Positions 10,720-19,223 of a stretch of 64,000 nt of DNA are shown here, piece after piece. The translations under genes were made by a program, and so were the position numbers. The DNA is taken from positions 248,001 to 312,000 of the forward strand of contig NZ_AP023033.1 of the NCBI RefSeq assembly GCF_019670125.1, read 5' to 3'. The notes beneath the pieces were generated by a model, which worked only from the letters and a program-made list of their open reading frames with translations, was not told where the DNA came from and ran no database searches. The DNA is from Agarivorans aestuarii. GTDB lineage: Bacteria > Pseudomonadota > Gammaproteobacteria > Enterobacterales > Celerinatantimonadaceae. Numbering within the stretch: the stretch's first letter is position 1; each line of letters opens with the position of its first letter.

Positions 10720-12279
10720 TTAGTCGTCTTTACGGAACATTTTCAGCATCCGCTGAGTCACAGTAAAACCACCGGCGATATTAATGGTGGCGATAAGCAC
10801 GGCGATACCCGAGAGCAGTAGTACTACCCAGGAGGTGTCGGCTTTCATCTGGACTAAGGCGCCCACAATAATAATGCCGCTAATGGCGTTGGTTACACTC
10901 ATTAATGGAGTGTGCAAGGCATGTGTTACGTTCCAAACTACGTAGTAACCCACTACACAAGCCAGCAAGAACACAGTGAAGTGTTGTACAAAGTCTGCTG
11001 GTGCTGCGTCGGCTACCCAAGCAAAAGCGGCTGCACCGGCTGCTGCTAGCACTGGTTTTAGCCAAGGCTTGCTTGGTTTTTCTTCTTCCACTGGAGCCGG
11101 CTCTGCAGCTGGTGCTTCGGCTTGAGGCTGAGCACTTACTTGAATTGCTGGTGGTGGGAAAGTGATTTCGCCATCTTTAACCGAGGCTACGCCACGTAAA
11201 ACTTCGTCTTCGAAGTCGATGTTGATTTCGCCATTTTTCTCTGGGCTAAGTAACTTAAGTAGGTTTACTAAGTTGGTGCCGTAAAGTTGGCTAGCTTGAG
11301 CAGGCAAACGGCGAGAAATATCGGTTAAGCCGACAATGGTTACATCGTGCTTAACGGCAATTTCGCCAGGCTCGGTTAACTCACAGTTACCGCCAGTGGC
11401 TGCTGCTAAATCAACAATTACGCTACCTGGCTTCATTAATTCAACCATGTCGGCCAAAATCAGCTTTGGTGCTGGGCGGCCTGGAATTAATGCGGTGGTA
11501 ATGATGATGTCTACATCTTTGGCTTGTTCGCGGAACAAGGCCATTTCGGCTTCAATAAAGGCTGCGCTCATTTCTTTTGCGTAGCCGTCACCGCTGCCAG
11601 TATCTTCTTCTTCGTAATCAAGCTCTAGGAACTCGGCGCCCATAGAGTTAATTTGCTCTTTTACTTCTGGGCGAGTATCAAAGGCGCGAACAATGGCGCC
11701 CAAGCTACCAGCGGTACCAATGGCAGCCAAACCGGCTACACCTGCACCAATTACCAATACTTTAGCTGGTGGTACTTTACCCGCAGCTGTAATTTGACCG
11801 GTAAAGAAGCGGCCGAAGTGGTTGGCTGCTTCTACCACTGCGCGGTAGCCGTCTACGTTGGCTAGCGAGCTACGTGCGTCCAATGATTGAGCACGAGAAA
11901 TCCGTGGCACCATGTCCATGGCTAATAAGTTAACCTTGGCTGCTTTAAATTTTTCAAGCAATTCTGGATTTTGTGCAGGCCATGCAAAACTGGCTACCGT
12001 TGCGCCTTCCTTTATAAGAGAAAGTTCGTCGGTGGTGTTGTCGCTTCCGTCTAGTGGAGCGTTAACCTTAAAGATGAGGTCAGCTTGAAATGCTTGCTCT
12101 TTGCTTACAATTTCTGCGCCTGCTTCGCTATAAGCATCATCATTAAAGCTGGCTGCTGTTCCTGCACCGCTTTCCACTGCCACAGAGAAGCCTAGTTTAA
12201 GCAACTGCTCTACGGTTTTTGGGGTGGCGGCTACCCGGCTCTCCTGGTCGAAGATCTCCTTAGGTATTCCGATTTGCAT
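10720..12279 (-). CDS. pntA: NAD(P) transhydrogenase subunit alpha
   Basis: Carries NAD(H)-binding domain I plus four C-terminal membrane helices, the E. coli single-chain arrangement (519 residues here). The N-terminus [20 protein letters not shown] is typical; the Rossmann segment [18 protein letters not shown] and [10 protein letters not shown] mark the nucleotide site. A Pro/Glu/Ala-rich linker (about residues 370-400) joins it to the membrane part. First gene of pntAB; a PdhR-like palindrome lies 174 bp upstream. Confidence 0.97.
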   Translation of the reverse strand: MQIGIPKEIFDQESRVAATPKTVEQLLKLGFSVAVESGAGTAASFNDDAYSEAGAEIVSKEQAFQADLIFKVNAPLDGSDNTTDELSLIKEGATVASFAWPAQNPELLEKFKAAKVNLLAMDMVPRISRAQSLDARSSLANVDGYRAVVEAANHFGRFFTGQITAAGKVPPAKVLVIGAGVAGLAAIGTAGSLGAIVRAFDTRPEVKEQINSMGAEFLELDYEEEDTGSGDGYAKEMSAAFIEAEMALFREQAKDVDIIITTALIPGRPAPKLILADMVELMKPGSVIVDLAAATGGNCELTEPGEIAVKHDVTIVGLTDISRRLPAQASQLYGTNLVNLLKLLSPEKNGEINIDFEDEVLRGVASVKDGEITFPPPAIQVSAQPQAEAPAAEPAPVEEEKPSKPWLKPVLAAAGAAAFAWVADAAPADFVQHFTVFLLACVVGYYVVWNVTHALHTPLMSVTNAISGIIIVGALVQMKADTSWVVLLLSGIAVLIATINIAGGFTVTQRMLKMFRKDD

Positions 12280-12452
12280 AGTGTGTTCCTGCTAATGGTT
12301 GTTATGTTGAGTTGCTGTGTTGGCAACACGTCGCTGCATATTAAATGTTTGTTAGCTACTGCATGTTAGCTAATTTTTCGCATTTGGTGTGTATGAAAGA
12401 AAACTACGGCCTAACAGTCAAGTAACTTCGCACAAAAGTATCGCTTATTTCC

Positions 12453-12467
12453 ATTGGTCAAACCAAT
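12453..12467. promoter_or_regulatory. PdhR/LldR-type (GntR family) operator-like palindrome
   Basis: ATTGGTCAAACCAAT fits the ATTGGTnnnACCAAT pattern of E. coli PdhR; LldR-type GntR regulators use similar sites. It lies 174 bp upstream of pntA and 225 bp upstream of the plus-strand gene at 12692. The match is seen directly; the regulator and the target are inferred. Confidence 0.5.
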
Positions 12468-12602
12468 TTGTAAAGTTTATCGGTGTGATAGGTTATGCCT
12501 AGGTTGAATAAAGTTAGCAGAATGTAACGCGCACCTGTGTAAAAGCTTAGTAGTGGCATGGAAATAGCAAGAACCCATTGCGTCTACTACTCTTTAATAA
12601 AA

Positions 12603-12628
12603 GCACCTTACCAAGCTTGGCAAGGTGC
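12603..12628. promoter_or_regulatory. 26-bp near-perfect palindrome in the pntA/secreted-protein intergenic region
   Basis: GCACCTT and AAGGTGC flank CCAAGCTTGG, giving a dyad with one mismatched pair. Read on the minus strand it is followed by TTTTATT and could act as a terminator; as DNA it could be an operator; in the plus-strand transcript it would be a leader hairpin 64 nt before the gene at 12692. The rest of 12280-12691 shows only the PdhR-like site and no gene. Confidence 0.45.
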
Positions 12629-12691
12629 GAGATGTAAACCAAACCATAAGAGGAAGTAGTTCACTAAACTAACGTTGCGTTGGAGGTTGTT

Positions 12692-13135
12692 ATGGGTATT
12701 GCATTATCGTTAATGATTGCAGTATTGGTGTTGGCAAACATGGTTCAGGCAAAGCCTAAACTGGCGCTCGACTTTAGTGTTGAGAACGAGCTCGAACAAC
12801 CTCAAGCTTCTAGTGATTTATTCAATGATATTAATTGGTTACAAGAACAGCATTTTAGTGCTCGCAGCGCTAGCAGTAATCAGCTTCCTACTAATACTAC
12901 CGAGCAATCTGAATTTTTACGTTACCAGCAAGTGCCGCAATGGCGTGCAAATTGGCGTGGTGGAGTGCGCTGGCAAGCGCAAAATAACTTGTTGTTTCGT
13001 GCCAAAGGTAACCGTTTGTCGGGCCACTTAACCTTGTCGAACAAAACGCTGTGTGCAATTTGCAAAACGCAAATCGACACCACAGTATGGAAAGATGGCC
13101 ACGTACAGCTGCAGCTAAAGTCTTACTTTGAGTAA
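12692..13135 (+). CDS. Secreted hypothetical protein with CxxC
   Basis: 147 residues, not recognised. The ATG at 12692 has GGAGG five bases upstream; a frame from the TTG at 12680 would bury that site. The N-terminus MGIALSLMIAVLVLANMVQA is a Sec signal peptide cleaved near A20. The mature part is rich in Gln, Asn and Trp and contains WRANWRGGVRWQ and, close to the end, CAICKTQ, a CxxC that could form a disulfide or bind metal. Monocistronic as far as I can see. Confidence 0.65.
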   Translation: MGIALSLMIAVLVLANMVQAKPKLALDFSVENELEQPQASSDLFNDINWLQEQHFSARSASSNQLPTNTTEQSEFLRYQQVPQWRANWRGGVRWQAQNNLLFRAKGNRLSGHLTLSNKTLCAICKTQIDTTVWKDGHVQLQLKSYFE

Positions 13136-13377
13136 CTGGCCATCTATCTTGATGAGCACTGTTGATGCTAAGTGCAATGCCGGTGTTTACTTTATAGCCA
13201 GCTCTGGGTAAATAAACTTAGGCTTTTGCTGTTTTTAGTATTATCAAATCAGGTTTTCTAAACCGCTATTTCTTCTTCTTTAATTCCCAGCAGATTAAAA
13301 CCTTCACGAAATGTTAATTTTGATATGGCTTGAGGGTAAATCATCAGGATATACTCCTAAAAAAAGAGGAGATTATC

Positions 13378-13539
13378 TTGGGCTATTTGTTGTTGGCCTT
13401 AATGCTTGTATTAGTTTTACCCGCAGTAAGCTTTTTTCTCGGTTATATCCACCTTTATCTAGAATATGGCGTGGTGGTGTCGGCAACCATTATTGCATTA
13501 TGGCTTTTCTTCGATTTCGTAAAAATCAAAAAGCGCTAA
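13378..13539 (+). CDS. Small membrane protein, 53 aa, TTG start
   Basis: The TTG at 13378 follows GAGGAG with 6-base spacing and gives a 53-residue protein with two predicted membrane helices (GYLLLALMLVLVLPAVSFFL, then VVVSATIIALWLFFDFV) and a basic tail VKIKKR. This start is better than the longer in-frame extension from 13330, which lacks a ribosome site. CTCCT at 13355-13359 can pair with the AGGAG of the ribosome site, so translation may be gated. No family recognised. Confidence 0.5.
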   Translation: MGYLLLALMLVLVLPAVSFFLGYIHLYLEYGVVVSATIIALWLFFDFVKIKKR

Positions 13540-13601
13540 GCCTAGCCTGTGAGCGGCCTGCGCTCTAGTTTTATAACTGTCTTTTATGTCATTAGTTACT
13601 A

Positions 13602-13620
13602 TTTTGAATAATTATTCACT
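13602..13620. promoter_or_regulatory. ArgR (ARG box)-like palindrome
   Basis: TTTTGAATAATTATTCACT satisfies every position of the E. coli ARG box pattern wTnTGAATwwwwATTCAnw. A neighbouring box at 3-bp spacing is weak on both sides. It lies in the gene-poor stretch 13540-14060, 440 bp before the 41-aa ORF and far from argA. The sequence is AT-rich, so a chance match is possible. I see no gene in the rest of that stretch. Confidence 0.35.
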
Positions 13621-14060
13621 AGGCTTTGTTTGAATGATAGCTCGGTGTAAGTAACTGATTCATCTATTGTTATTTTCTCGGCTTAACCCGAATATAGCCA
13701 AACAGATATAAAACACATTTTATACATGCCAAAAAGCTATAAGTAATATTTTCTTATATTTTGCCTTGTTTTTAAGTTGTTGTTTTTTATGGGTATTATT
13801 TTTTGTGGATTTGGCTTGCATCCCCAAAGTGGTAAATTAGTACTTCACATTTCTAGCAAAAGCCTATAGATTACCTCCCGCAAGACTGAGCTAGATCAAG
13901 AAATGTTTGGCTAAATGGAATTTTTACTGATTATTTCTTGTGCAATTTTTATTCACTAGCTAGCCTTACTTACGCAAGTGGCAATAAGCAAAATATAACG
14001 AGAAATTAAACATAACATTTAACTTTTTCACCCTTGCAACAACTTAGGAGATTTATCTAA

Positions 14061-14186
14061 ATGGAACAAGACCAACAACAAACGATGCGTTGTTTTGCAA
14101 CTGGTAAAGGTTTTTTTGTGCGCCTTCCAATCAGTGAAGATATTGAAGCAAAAGAATGCGAATCAGATGTTGAAGCGGCCGAGTAA
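14061..14186 (+). CDS. Unrecognised 41-aa protein
   Basis: ATG at 14061 with AGGAG ten bases upstream, ending TAA at 14184-14186, followed 57 bp later by a strong terminator, so it forms its own short transcription unit. The product begins MEQDQQQTMRCFATGKG, has a hydrophobic middle GFFVRLPI and an acidic tail (EDIEAKECESDVEAAE) with two Cys in total. Codon choice is like the neighbours. I know no family for it; it could also be a leader peptide or part of a small RNA. Confidence 0.5.
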   Translation: MEQDQQQTMRCFATGKGFFVRLPISEDIEAKECESDVEAAE

Positions 14187-14242
14187 ACTACCCCGTAGTT
14201 GCCTTTTTAACTCGTGACTCGAACTAACGCTTGTTACATCCT

Positions 14243-14272
14243 AAACCGCTAGCTTTGGCTAGCGGTTTTTTT
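14243..14272 (+). terminator. Rho-independent terminator after the 41-aa ORF
   Basis: ACCGCTAGC-TTTG-GCTAGCGGT, a nine-pair stem with a seven-T tail. Confidence 0.9.
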
Positions 14273-14314
14273 ATGCCCGTCTCCTACCGCATAATTTGTA
14301 CCTTTTCTTAGCCT

Positions 14315-14368
14315 CAAAATAATAGTTATCGATGAGTTTGCTTTAGGTCAAACTCGCTAGTTATTTTG
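14315..14368 (+). other. Long imperfect hairpin upstream of hsp20
   Basis: CAAAATAA (14315-14322) pairs with TTATTTTG (14361-14368), and GAGTTTG (14334-14340) with CAAACTC (14349-14355) around an 8-base loop; an asymmetric bulge separates the two stems. It lies about 90 nt before the hsp20 start and just after the previous terminator. It may be an operator, a leader structure or a repeat remnant. Confidence 0.5.
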
Positions 14369-14458
14369 GCCTCAACTTCCTGTTAGGCCAGTTTGTCTCT
14401 ACTAAAATTAAATTGAGTAAGCTGTTGTTTAGTGTTGGTTCTAACTAAGGAGCTTATT

Positions 14459-14878
14459 ATGAACATGTTACCTAGAGATCATTGGTTTGGAGAAGACCAT
14501 TTATGGGAGCAGCTTTTTAGCCCACAATTTGCCATGCGTGATGATGGGTTTTTCCAACCGCGTGTCGATATCATCGACAAAGAAGATAGCTACTTATTTG
14601 TTGCCGAGTTACCTGGTGTGGCTAAGGAAGATATTGATGTGCAGCTACACGATGGTGTGTTGAGCATTCAAGCCAAAATTGAGCAGCAACACCAACAGCA
14701 GGGTGACAGTGTACTGCGTAAAGAACGCCGCAGTGGCTTTTTCCGCAGAAACATTAATGTTGGTAAAGCAATTCAAGCTGAGGATATTAGCGCTGAATTA
14801 GTCAACGGCCTGTTAATGCTTAAAGCGCCCAAAGCTGTTGCTAAGGTGAGTGAAAAGCAGCAAATAGAAATTAGTTAA
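14459..14878 (+). CDS. Hsp20 family small heat-shock protein
   Basis: ATP-independent holdase of the alpha-crystallin type, 139 residues from the ATG at 14459 (AAGGAG 6 bases upstream). The alpha-crystallin domain begins near residue 35 (QPRVDIIDKEDSYLFVAELP) with GVAKEDIDVQLHDGVLSI and ends with LVNGLLMLKAPK. The C-terminal IxI-like motif for oligomer contacts appears as QIEIS. No consensus sigma32 promoter is obvious upstream; a long hairpin is. Its last 8 bases overlap the convergent LysR gene. Confidence 0.92.
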   Translation: MNMLPRDHWFGEDHLWEQLFSPQFAMRDDGFFQPRVDIIDKEDSYLFVAELPGVAKEDIDVQLHDGVLSIQAKIEQQHQQQGDSVLRKERRSGFFRRNINVGKAIQAEDISAELVNGLLMLKAPKAVAKVSEKQQIEIS

Positions 14879-15764
14879 GCGGAGTACCGCCTTGGCTTTG
14901 TTCACGTAAGTGCTGTAAAAAGGCGCTGATATTGGGGTTTTCGAAACGCTGAGCTGGATAATAGGCGCATACGCTGCGTTGCTCAGACAATAAGCCGGGT
15001 AGCACTTCAACTAACTTCCCGTCTAATAGATGTTGTTGTACCAGATCTTCTGATACTAATACTACGCCCATATGGTGAACAGCTGCTTGAATGGCTGCCA
15101 TAGGGTCATGAGTAACAAAGCGACAAGCTTGGTTAAGCACAGTGCCTTCATTTAGTTTTACACCGCCTGCTTTGATTTGCCCTTGCACCAACAATAGCGG
15201 TAGAGCTTGCAGTTGCTTTGCGCTTTGTATTGGGCCGCAGCCGGCTAAAAATGTGGGGCTGGCAAAACACTTCACCGCGTAATTAAATAGATGCAGCATG
15301 CGATAGCTAGTGCTATCAAAATTGTCTAACTGGCGCGTTACTACAATGTCGAGTGATAAATCTGGAATTTCCCCTGGCTCTACCTCTAATAACTCAATAT
15401 TAAGGTGCGGATGCTTTGGTAAAAACGAAGCTATTAAGGGCGTCACAAATAAACTGCCCGACACCGCAGGAGCGCCAATAGTGAGGCTGCCTGTTAAGCC
15501 AAGACTAGAGGGGCCAAGTTGTTGGCGCATATTATTGAACTGGCTTAACCAATCGCAACTTTGCAAATAAAACTGCTGGCCTTGCTCGGTGGTGCGCACC
15601 CTGCGAGTGGTACGTAATAGCAATTGGCAATGCAATTGTGACTCTAACCAAGAGATGCGTTTACTGCAGGCTGAGGTAGTAATGTTGAGTTGCTGCGCTG
15701 CTTGCACAAAGCTGCTGCTTTCCACCACTGCTACGTAAGTTTGCACCGCGTTCAACCAATCCAT
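14871..15764 (-). CDS. LysR family transcriptional regulator
   Basis: 297 residues with the N-terminal winged helix (MDWLNAVQTYVAVVESSSFV, TTSACSKRISWLESQLHCQL, TTRRVRTTEQGQQF) and an effector domain typical of the CrgA/DmlR-like branch. It is divergent from the MFS transporter gene, with a 99-bp gap, so it probably controls that transporter; ligand unknown. The 3' end overlaps hsp20 by 8 bp. Confidence 0.9.
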   Translation of the reverse strand: MDWLNAVQTYVAVVESSSFVQAAQQLNITTSACSKRISWLESQLHCQLLLRTTRRVRTTEQGQQFYLQSCDWLSQFNNMRQQLGPSSLGLTGSLTIGAPAVSGSLFVTPLIASFLPKHPHLNIELLEVEPGEIPDLSLDIVVTRQLDNFDSTSYRMLHLFNYAVKCFASPTFLAGCGPIQSAKQLQALPLLLVQGQIKAGGVKLNEGTVLNQACRFVTHDPMAAIQAAVHHMGVVLVSEDLVQQHLLDGKLVEVLPGLLSEQRSVCAYYPAQRFENPNISAFLQHLREQSQGGTPLN

Positions 15765-15863
15765 ATTCGGCCTCTTTGATTAATTGTTTCCTGCTGGGAA
15801 ATAAATCATGTCTTTGATGAATGATTATCCGCTTTTGGCTTTGTTTTACAATGAAGAACGCTG

Positions 15864-17063
15864 ATGTATTGGAGTTTATTAGTGAGCTATTCGCGAGTCC
15901 CGCTGTTTTTTTCTATTGCCTTTATTGCTTGTTCCCAGTTAACCAATGGATTGCTGGCGCCTGCCTTACCAGAAATGGCCACGCATTTTGCGGTAGAAGA
16001 GCATTTAGTGCAGCGCCTTATTGTGGTGTTTATTTTAGGCTTAGGCATATCCCAACTATTTTATGGCCCGCTAGCCGATAGTTATGGCAGGCGACGGGTA
16101 TTTTGGATGGGGCAGGCAGTCTTCCTGCTGGGTAATCTACTCACCTTTTTGGGCTTTAATCATCTTGATTTGTTATTAGCTGGTGTACTTATTCAAGGTT
16201 TAGGCGCAGGCAGTAACCAAATACTGGCCCGCTGTTTAATTAGTGACAGTTACCGCGGTAAAGAGCTAAAGCATGGTTTTGCTTGGTTGGGCATGGCGGC
16301 GTCGGTTATTCCCGTTTTAGGTCCGGTTATAGGCGGCATAGTGACGGCTTATTGGGGCTGGCACTATCTATTTGTGATCATAGGTATTGCTGGCGCGAGT
16401 TTACTGATTATTGCTGCCAAGCTATTGCCAGAAACCCAAACAGAAGTTGGCCCGCCGCTAAACTTGAACCGTGTGGCAAACGACTACTTAAGCTTGGCCT
16501 TCGATCGCCACTTTATTCATTACTCTAGCTTTGCTTGGATCGCCAGCATTGGTTTGATGTACATGATTAGTAGCGCACCTTTTGTATTGCAGCATGGCTT
16601 TGGTTTGTCGGCTGATGATTTTGGTTTAGTGATGATAATCCCTGCTGCAGGCTTGGCTTTGGGCAGTGCTTTTACTCGCCGCTTTAACGGTCGCTGGCCA
16701 GAGCAACACATTTTGCTGCTAGCGTCGTTGCTGCCTTTTATTGCAGCCTTTATATTGCTCACTCATGCAAGCACGTTAATTTGGGTGATAGTAGCGATGA
16801 GTTTGATCAGCATTAGCGTAGGAGCTATTTATCCTATTTCTCAATCTGGTCTGTTTGGACACTTTTCGGGGCAAGCTGGCACGGTGTCTGCCTTAAGTGG
16901 CACAACGCAGATGACCCTTACCGCCTTAGCCGTTGGTGGCTTAACAACTGCCTTTATGCCGAGCCCAAGTGCGATGGCGATCATATTTAGTGTGATGGCT
17001 TTAGCCTTAATACTCAACATGGTGATCCAGATAGTGAAAGTGAAAGCACCAACTATGCAATGA
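15864..17063 (+). CDS. MFS transporter, Bcr/CflA-type drug exporter
   Basis: About 12 membrane helices in 399 residues; inner-membrane drug:proton antiporter. The A-loop motif GPLADSYGRRRVFW lies between helices 2 and 3, and GAGSNQILARCLISD and the antiporter motif C-like GPVIGGIVTAYWGW are in place for the Bcr/CflA (DHA1) group. The start is uncertain: ATG 15864 has only a weak ribosome site, while the GTG at 15882 has GGAG at good spacing and keeps helix 1. The LysR gene is divergent; the condensation-domain gene follows by 45 bp and may be co-transcribed. Confidence 0.9.
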   Translation: MYWSLLVSYSRVPLFFSIAFIACSQLTNGLLAPALPEMATHFAVEEHLVQRLIVVFILGLGISQLFYGPLADSYGRRRVFWMGQAVFLLGNLLTFLGFNHLDLLLAGVLIQGLGAGSNQILARCLISDSYRGKELKHGFAWLGMAASVIPVLGPVIGGIVTAYWGWHYLFVIIGIAGASLLIIAAKLLPETQTEVGPPLNLNRVANDYLSLAFDRHFIHYSSFAWIASIGLMYMISSAPFVLQHGFGLSADDFGLVMIIPAAGLALGSAFTRRFNGRWPEQHILLLASLLPFIAAFILLTHASTLIWVIVAMSLISISVGAIYPISQSGLFGHFSGQAGTVSALSGTTQMTLTALAVGGLTTAFMPSPSAMAIIFSVMALALILNMVIQIVKVKAPTMQ

Positions 17064-17108
17064 TTGCTGCTTATTGAGTTATCTGCAGTTTACTTGCTTT
17101 AGGGGGTT

Positions 17109-18407
17109 ATGATGACGATTCGCCAATTGGGAAAAACTGAATCTTTGTTTGCCGAGTTAACCAGCACGGGTGCCATGTTGGTGGTGAATGCGGTGACAGT
17201 GACAGGTAAGATAAACACTCACTTTATTCCGCGAATCCATCAGTTATTGCAACTTCGCCACCCGTTTTTGTCACTGTGTTTAAAACAAGTGGCGCAGCAA
17301 TGGCAGTGGCAAGAGTGTTCTAACCAGCCAGAACTTGAAGTGGCGGAGATTGATGAAAGCAAGCTGCCATTTTCCCGAGCACTGCGTGACTCCATGCAGC
17401 AACAAACTAATACTCCGCTCAACGTTGGCGGTCCGCTTTGGCGGGTATCGGTTTTGTTAGGTCAGCAGCAATCGGCTCTGGTGATTAGCATGCATCACAG
17501 TATTTGTGATGGCTTGTCGGCGGCTTCTTTGTTAGCTGAGTGGTTAGAGCGGCACCAGCAAGTGGCTCAACAAATGGTGCCAGATATTCAGCGCTTAAGT
17601 ATTCGCGCTGGCGTTCACCAAGCCTTGGCCATGGATGAGTACTCGCCTGACGATAACCCTTTTGCCACTCCGATTAGTCCGGCTCAAGCAGGAGTATGGC
17701 TAAACCAAGCTGGTTTAACGCAAAACCAACAGAATAAACTGGAGCTGTTGAATTTTAGCCAGCAACAATCTCAGCGTTTATTAGCGATAAGCCGTAAGCA
17801 TCAAGTGAGCCTAACTATTACTCTTTATTGCGCAGCGATTGAAGTAGCCGCAAAGATTGCTCGCTCACCAGTGAGTAAAGTAAGTGCAGGCGGTAATGCC
17901 AATGTTCGACCAATAGTTGAACCACCGGTAAATCAGCAAGAACTGGCTTGTTATGTTTCTATGTTTTCTTTTGAAGTGGCTAACGATTCATCGCAAGGCT
18001 TTTGGCAACGCGCTCAGAAAATTAAACAGGCCTATAAAGAGAAAGTCGACTCTGGTCTGCACTTGGTGTCGTGTAACGACAATTGGTGGGAGGCGCAGGC
18101 ACCACGCCGCGCCGATGATGAAATGCAACAAGTGGCTGGCAGGTTCAATTGCTTACACCTATCTAATCTTGGGCCTTTAGAGCTGGTGTTTGACTCTTTG
18201 GAAGGTTCTGGTTTAGTTCCCCAGCAATACTATTTTACTGCCGCTCAGCATTTGGTAGGGGCCATATTTTGGCTTGGCGCGCAGAGTGTCGCTGGCGCAT
18301 TAAGTCTTACGGTTAATTGTGTAGAACCGATGGTTGACCAAGCAATGCGTAACGACTTTAGCAGTTTGCTTAAACAACGCTTGTTAGGCTTAATTGAAGA
18401 GCGTTGA
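17109..18407 (+). CDS. Stand-alone condensation/acyltransferase-domain protein
   Basis: 432 residues resembling a lone condensation-domain (CoA-dependent acyltransferase superfamily) protein. The catalytic HHxxxDG motif is intact as HHSICDG at residues 129-135, with the expected N-terminal half before it. No adenylation or carrier domain is fused or nearby. Such stand-alone enzymes join acyl or aminoacyl groups to an acceptor; the substrate cannot be read from sequence. It lies 45 bp after the MFS exporter, so a product made or modified here and exported there is a reasonable inference. Start ATG 17109 (or 17112) follows AGGGGG. Confidence 0.7.
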   Translation: MMTIRQLGKTESLFAELTSTGAMLVVNAVTVTGKINTHFIPRIHQLLQLRHPFLSLCLKQVAQQWQWQECSNQPELEVAEIDESKLPFSRALRDSMQQQTNTPLNVGGPLWRVSVLLGQQQSALVISMHHSICDGLSAASLLAEWLERHQQVAQQMVPDIQRLSIRAGVHQALAMDEYSPDDNPFATPISPAQAGVWLNQAGLTQNQQNKLELLNFSQQQSQRLLAISRKHQVSLTITLYCAAIEVAAKIARSPVSKVSAGGNANVRPIVEPPVNQQELACYVSMFSFEVANDSSQGFWQRAQKIKQAYKEKVDSGLHLVSCNDNWWEAQAPRRADDEMQQVAGRFNCLHLSNLGPLELVFDSLEGSGLVPQQYYFTAAQHLVGAIFWLGAQSVAGALSLTVNCVEPMVDQAMRNDFSSLLKQRLLGLIEER

Positions 18408-18547
18408 GCGATGAAAGATAAAGCTAACAGACGAGGTCTATAAGATTTGATAGCTAGTACCTATCGCTAACAGTGAAATATTCGATTTTTTTATTTAGTA
18501 GCTAGCCGCTATAGTAGGGCTAATTCACATTGGTTTTGGAGTTTAAG

Positions 18548-18805
18548 ATGTTTGCAGTAATTTTTGGTCGCCCTGGTTGCCCTTATTGTGTTCGTGCCAA
18601 GCAGATCGCCGAGCAATTAAGCGAAGCACACGAAGACTATAACTACCGTTATGTTGATATTCATGCTGAAGGCATCTCAAAAGCCGATCTTGAAAAAACT
18701 GTAGGTAAGCCGGTTGAAACGGTACCGCAGATTTTTGTTGACGAGAAGCACGTTGGCGGGTGTACCGAGTATGAAGCACTAATGCGCGAACAGTTTGATA
18801 TTTAA
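18548..18805 (+). CDS. grxA: Glutaredoxin 1
   Basis: 85-residue dithiol glutaredoxin with the CPYC active site at residues 11-14, the TVPQIFV cis-Pro segment and GGCTEY glutathione-binding loop; length and sequence match E. coli GrxA, which reduces ribonucleotide reductase and other disulfides with glutathione. The ATG at 18548 has GGAG about 7 bases upstream. Gly-Gly-Cys-Thr replaces the E. coli Gly-Gly-Tyr-Thr, adding one Cys near the glutathione site. Monocistronic with its own terminator. Confidence 0.95.
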   Translation: MFAVIFGRPGCPYCVRAKQIAEQLSEAHEDYNYRYVDIHAEGISKADLEKTVGKPVETVPQIFVDEKHVGGCTEYEALMREQFDI

Positions 18806-18822
18806 TACAAGATTACCTCACT

Positions 18823-18849
18823 AAAGCCCGGCACTCGCCGGGCTTTTTG
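18823..18849 (+). terminator. Rho-independent terminator after grxA
   Basis: AGCCCGGC-ACTC-GCCGGGCT stem with a T5 tail. Confidence 0.9.
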
Positions 18850-18970
18850 TTGCTTATCACTTAAGTAAACAAAAAAATACAGCATTGTTGCTAGCGCTTA
18901 GCTACAAAAGTGAGGATTGTTTAACTAAGCTCAAATTAACTCGATGTAGCCAATAGATGAGGAGTTAATT

Positions 18971-19165
18971 ATGGATGCGAGCTATATGTTGAACCTCGAA
19001 GCCAACATCTTATTAGGTATTGTGAATGAGAAACTGCGCTTAGAGTGTAACAGCCTAGAAGACCTAGCCTTAACCTTTGGTTTTGAAGAGCGTTCTTTAG
19101 CGCGCCGTTTAGAAACCATTGGTTACCATTACGATGTGATAACCAATCAATTTAAGGCTATTTAA
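18971..19165 (+). CDS. DUF4250 family small protein
   Basis: 64 residues with LEANILLGIVNEKLRLE, SLEDLALTFGF and the C-terminal IGYHYDVITNQFK, the usual layout of DUF4250 proteins. It is a helical, possibly HTH-like small protein whose function is not known. The ATG follows GGAG at 7-base spacing. It is a separate unit between grxA and an outer-membrane protein gene. Confidence 0.8.
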   Translation: MDASYMLNLEANILLGIVNEKLRLECNSLEDLALTFGFEERSLARRLETIGYHYDVITNQFKAI

Positions 19166-19223
19166 ACTTGGCTTAAGTTACTGAATGTTAGACACTGTTG
19201 ATGTGTCTAACAGGAGGTGACCG

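Noticed and set aside
14432-14458. N-terminal extension of hsp20 from the TTG at 14432
   Set aside because: It would include the AAGGAG ribosome site of the ATG at 14459 and is not part of the Hsp20 family.
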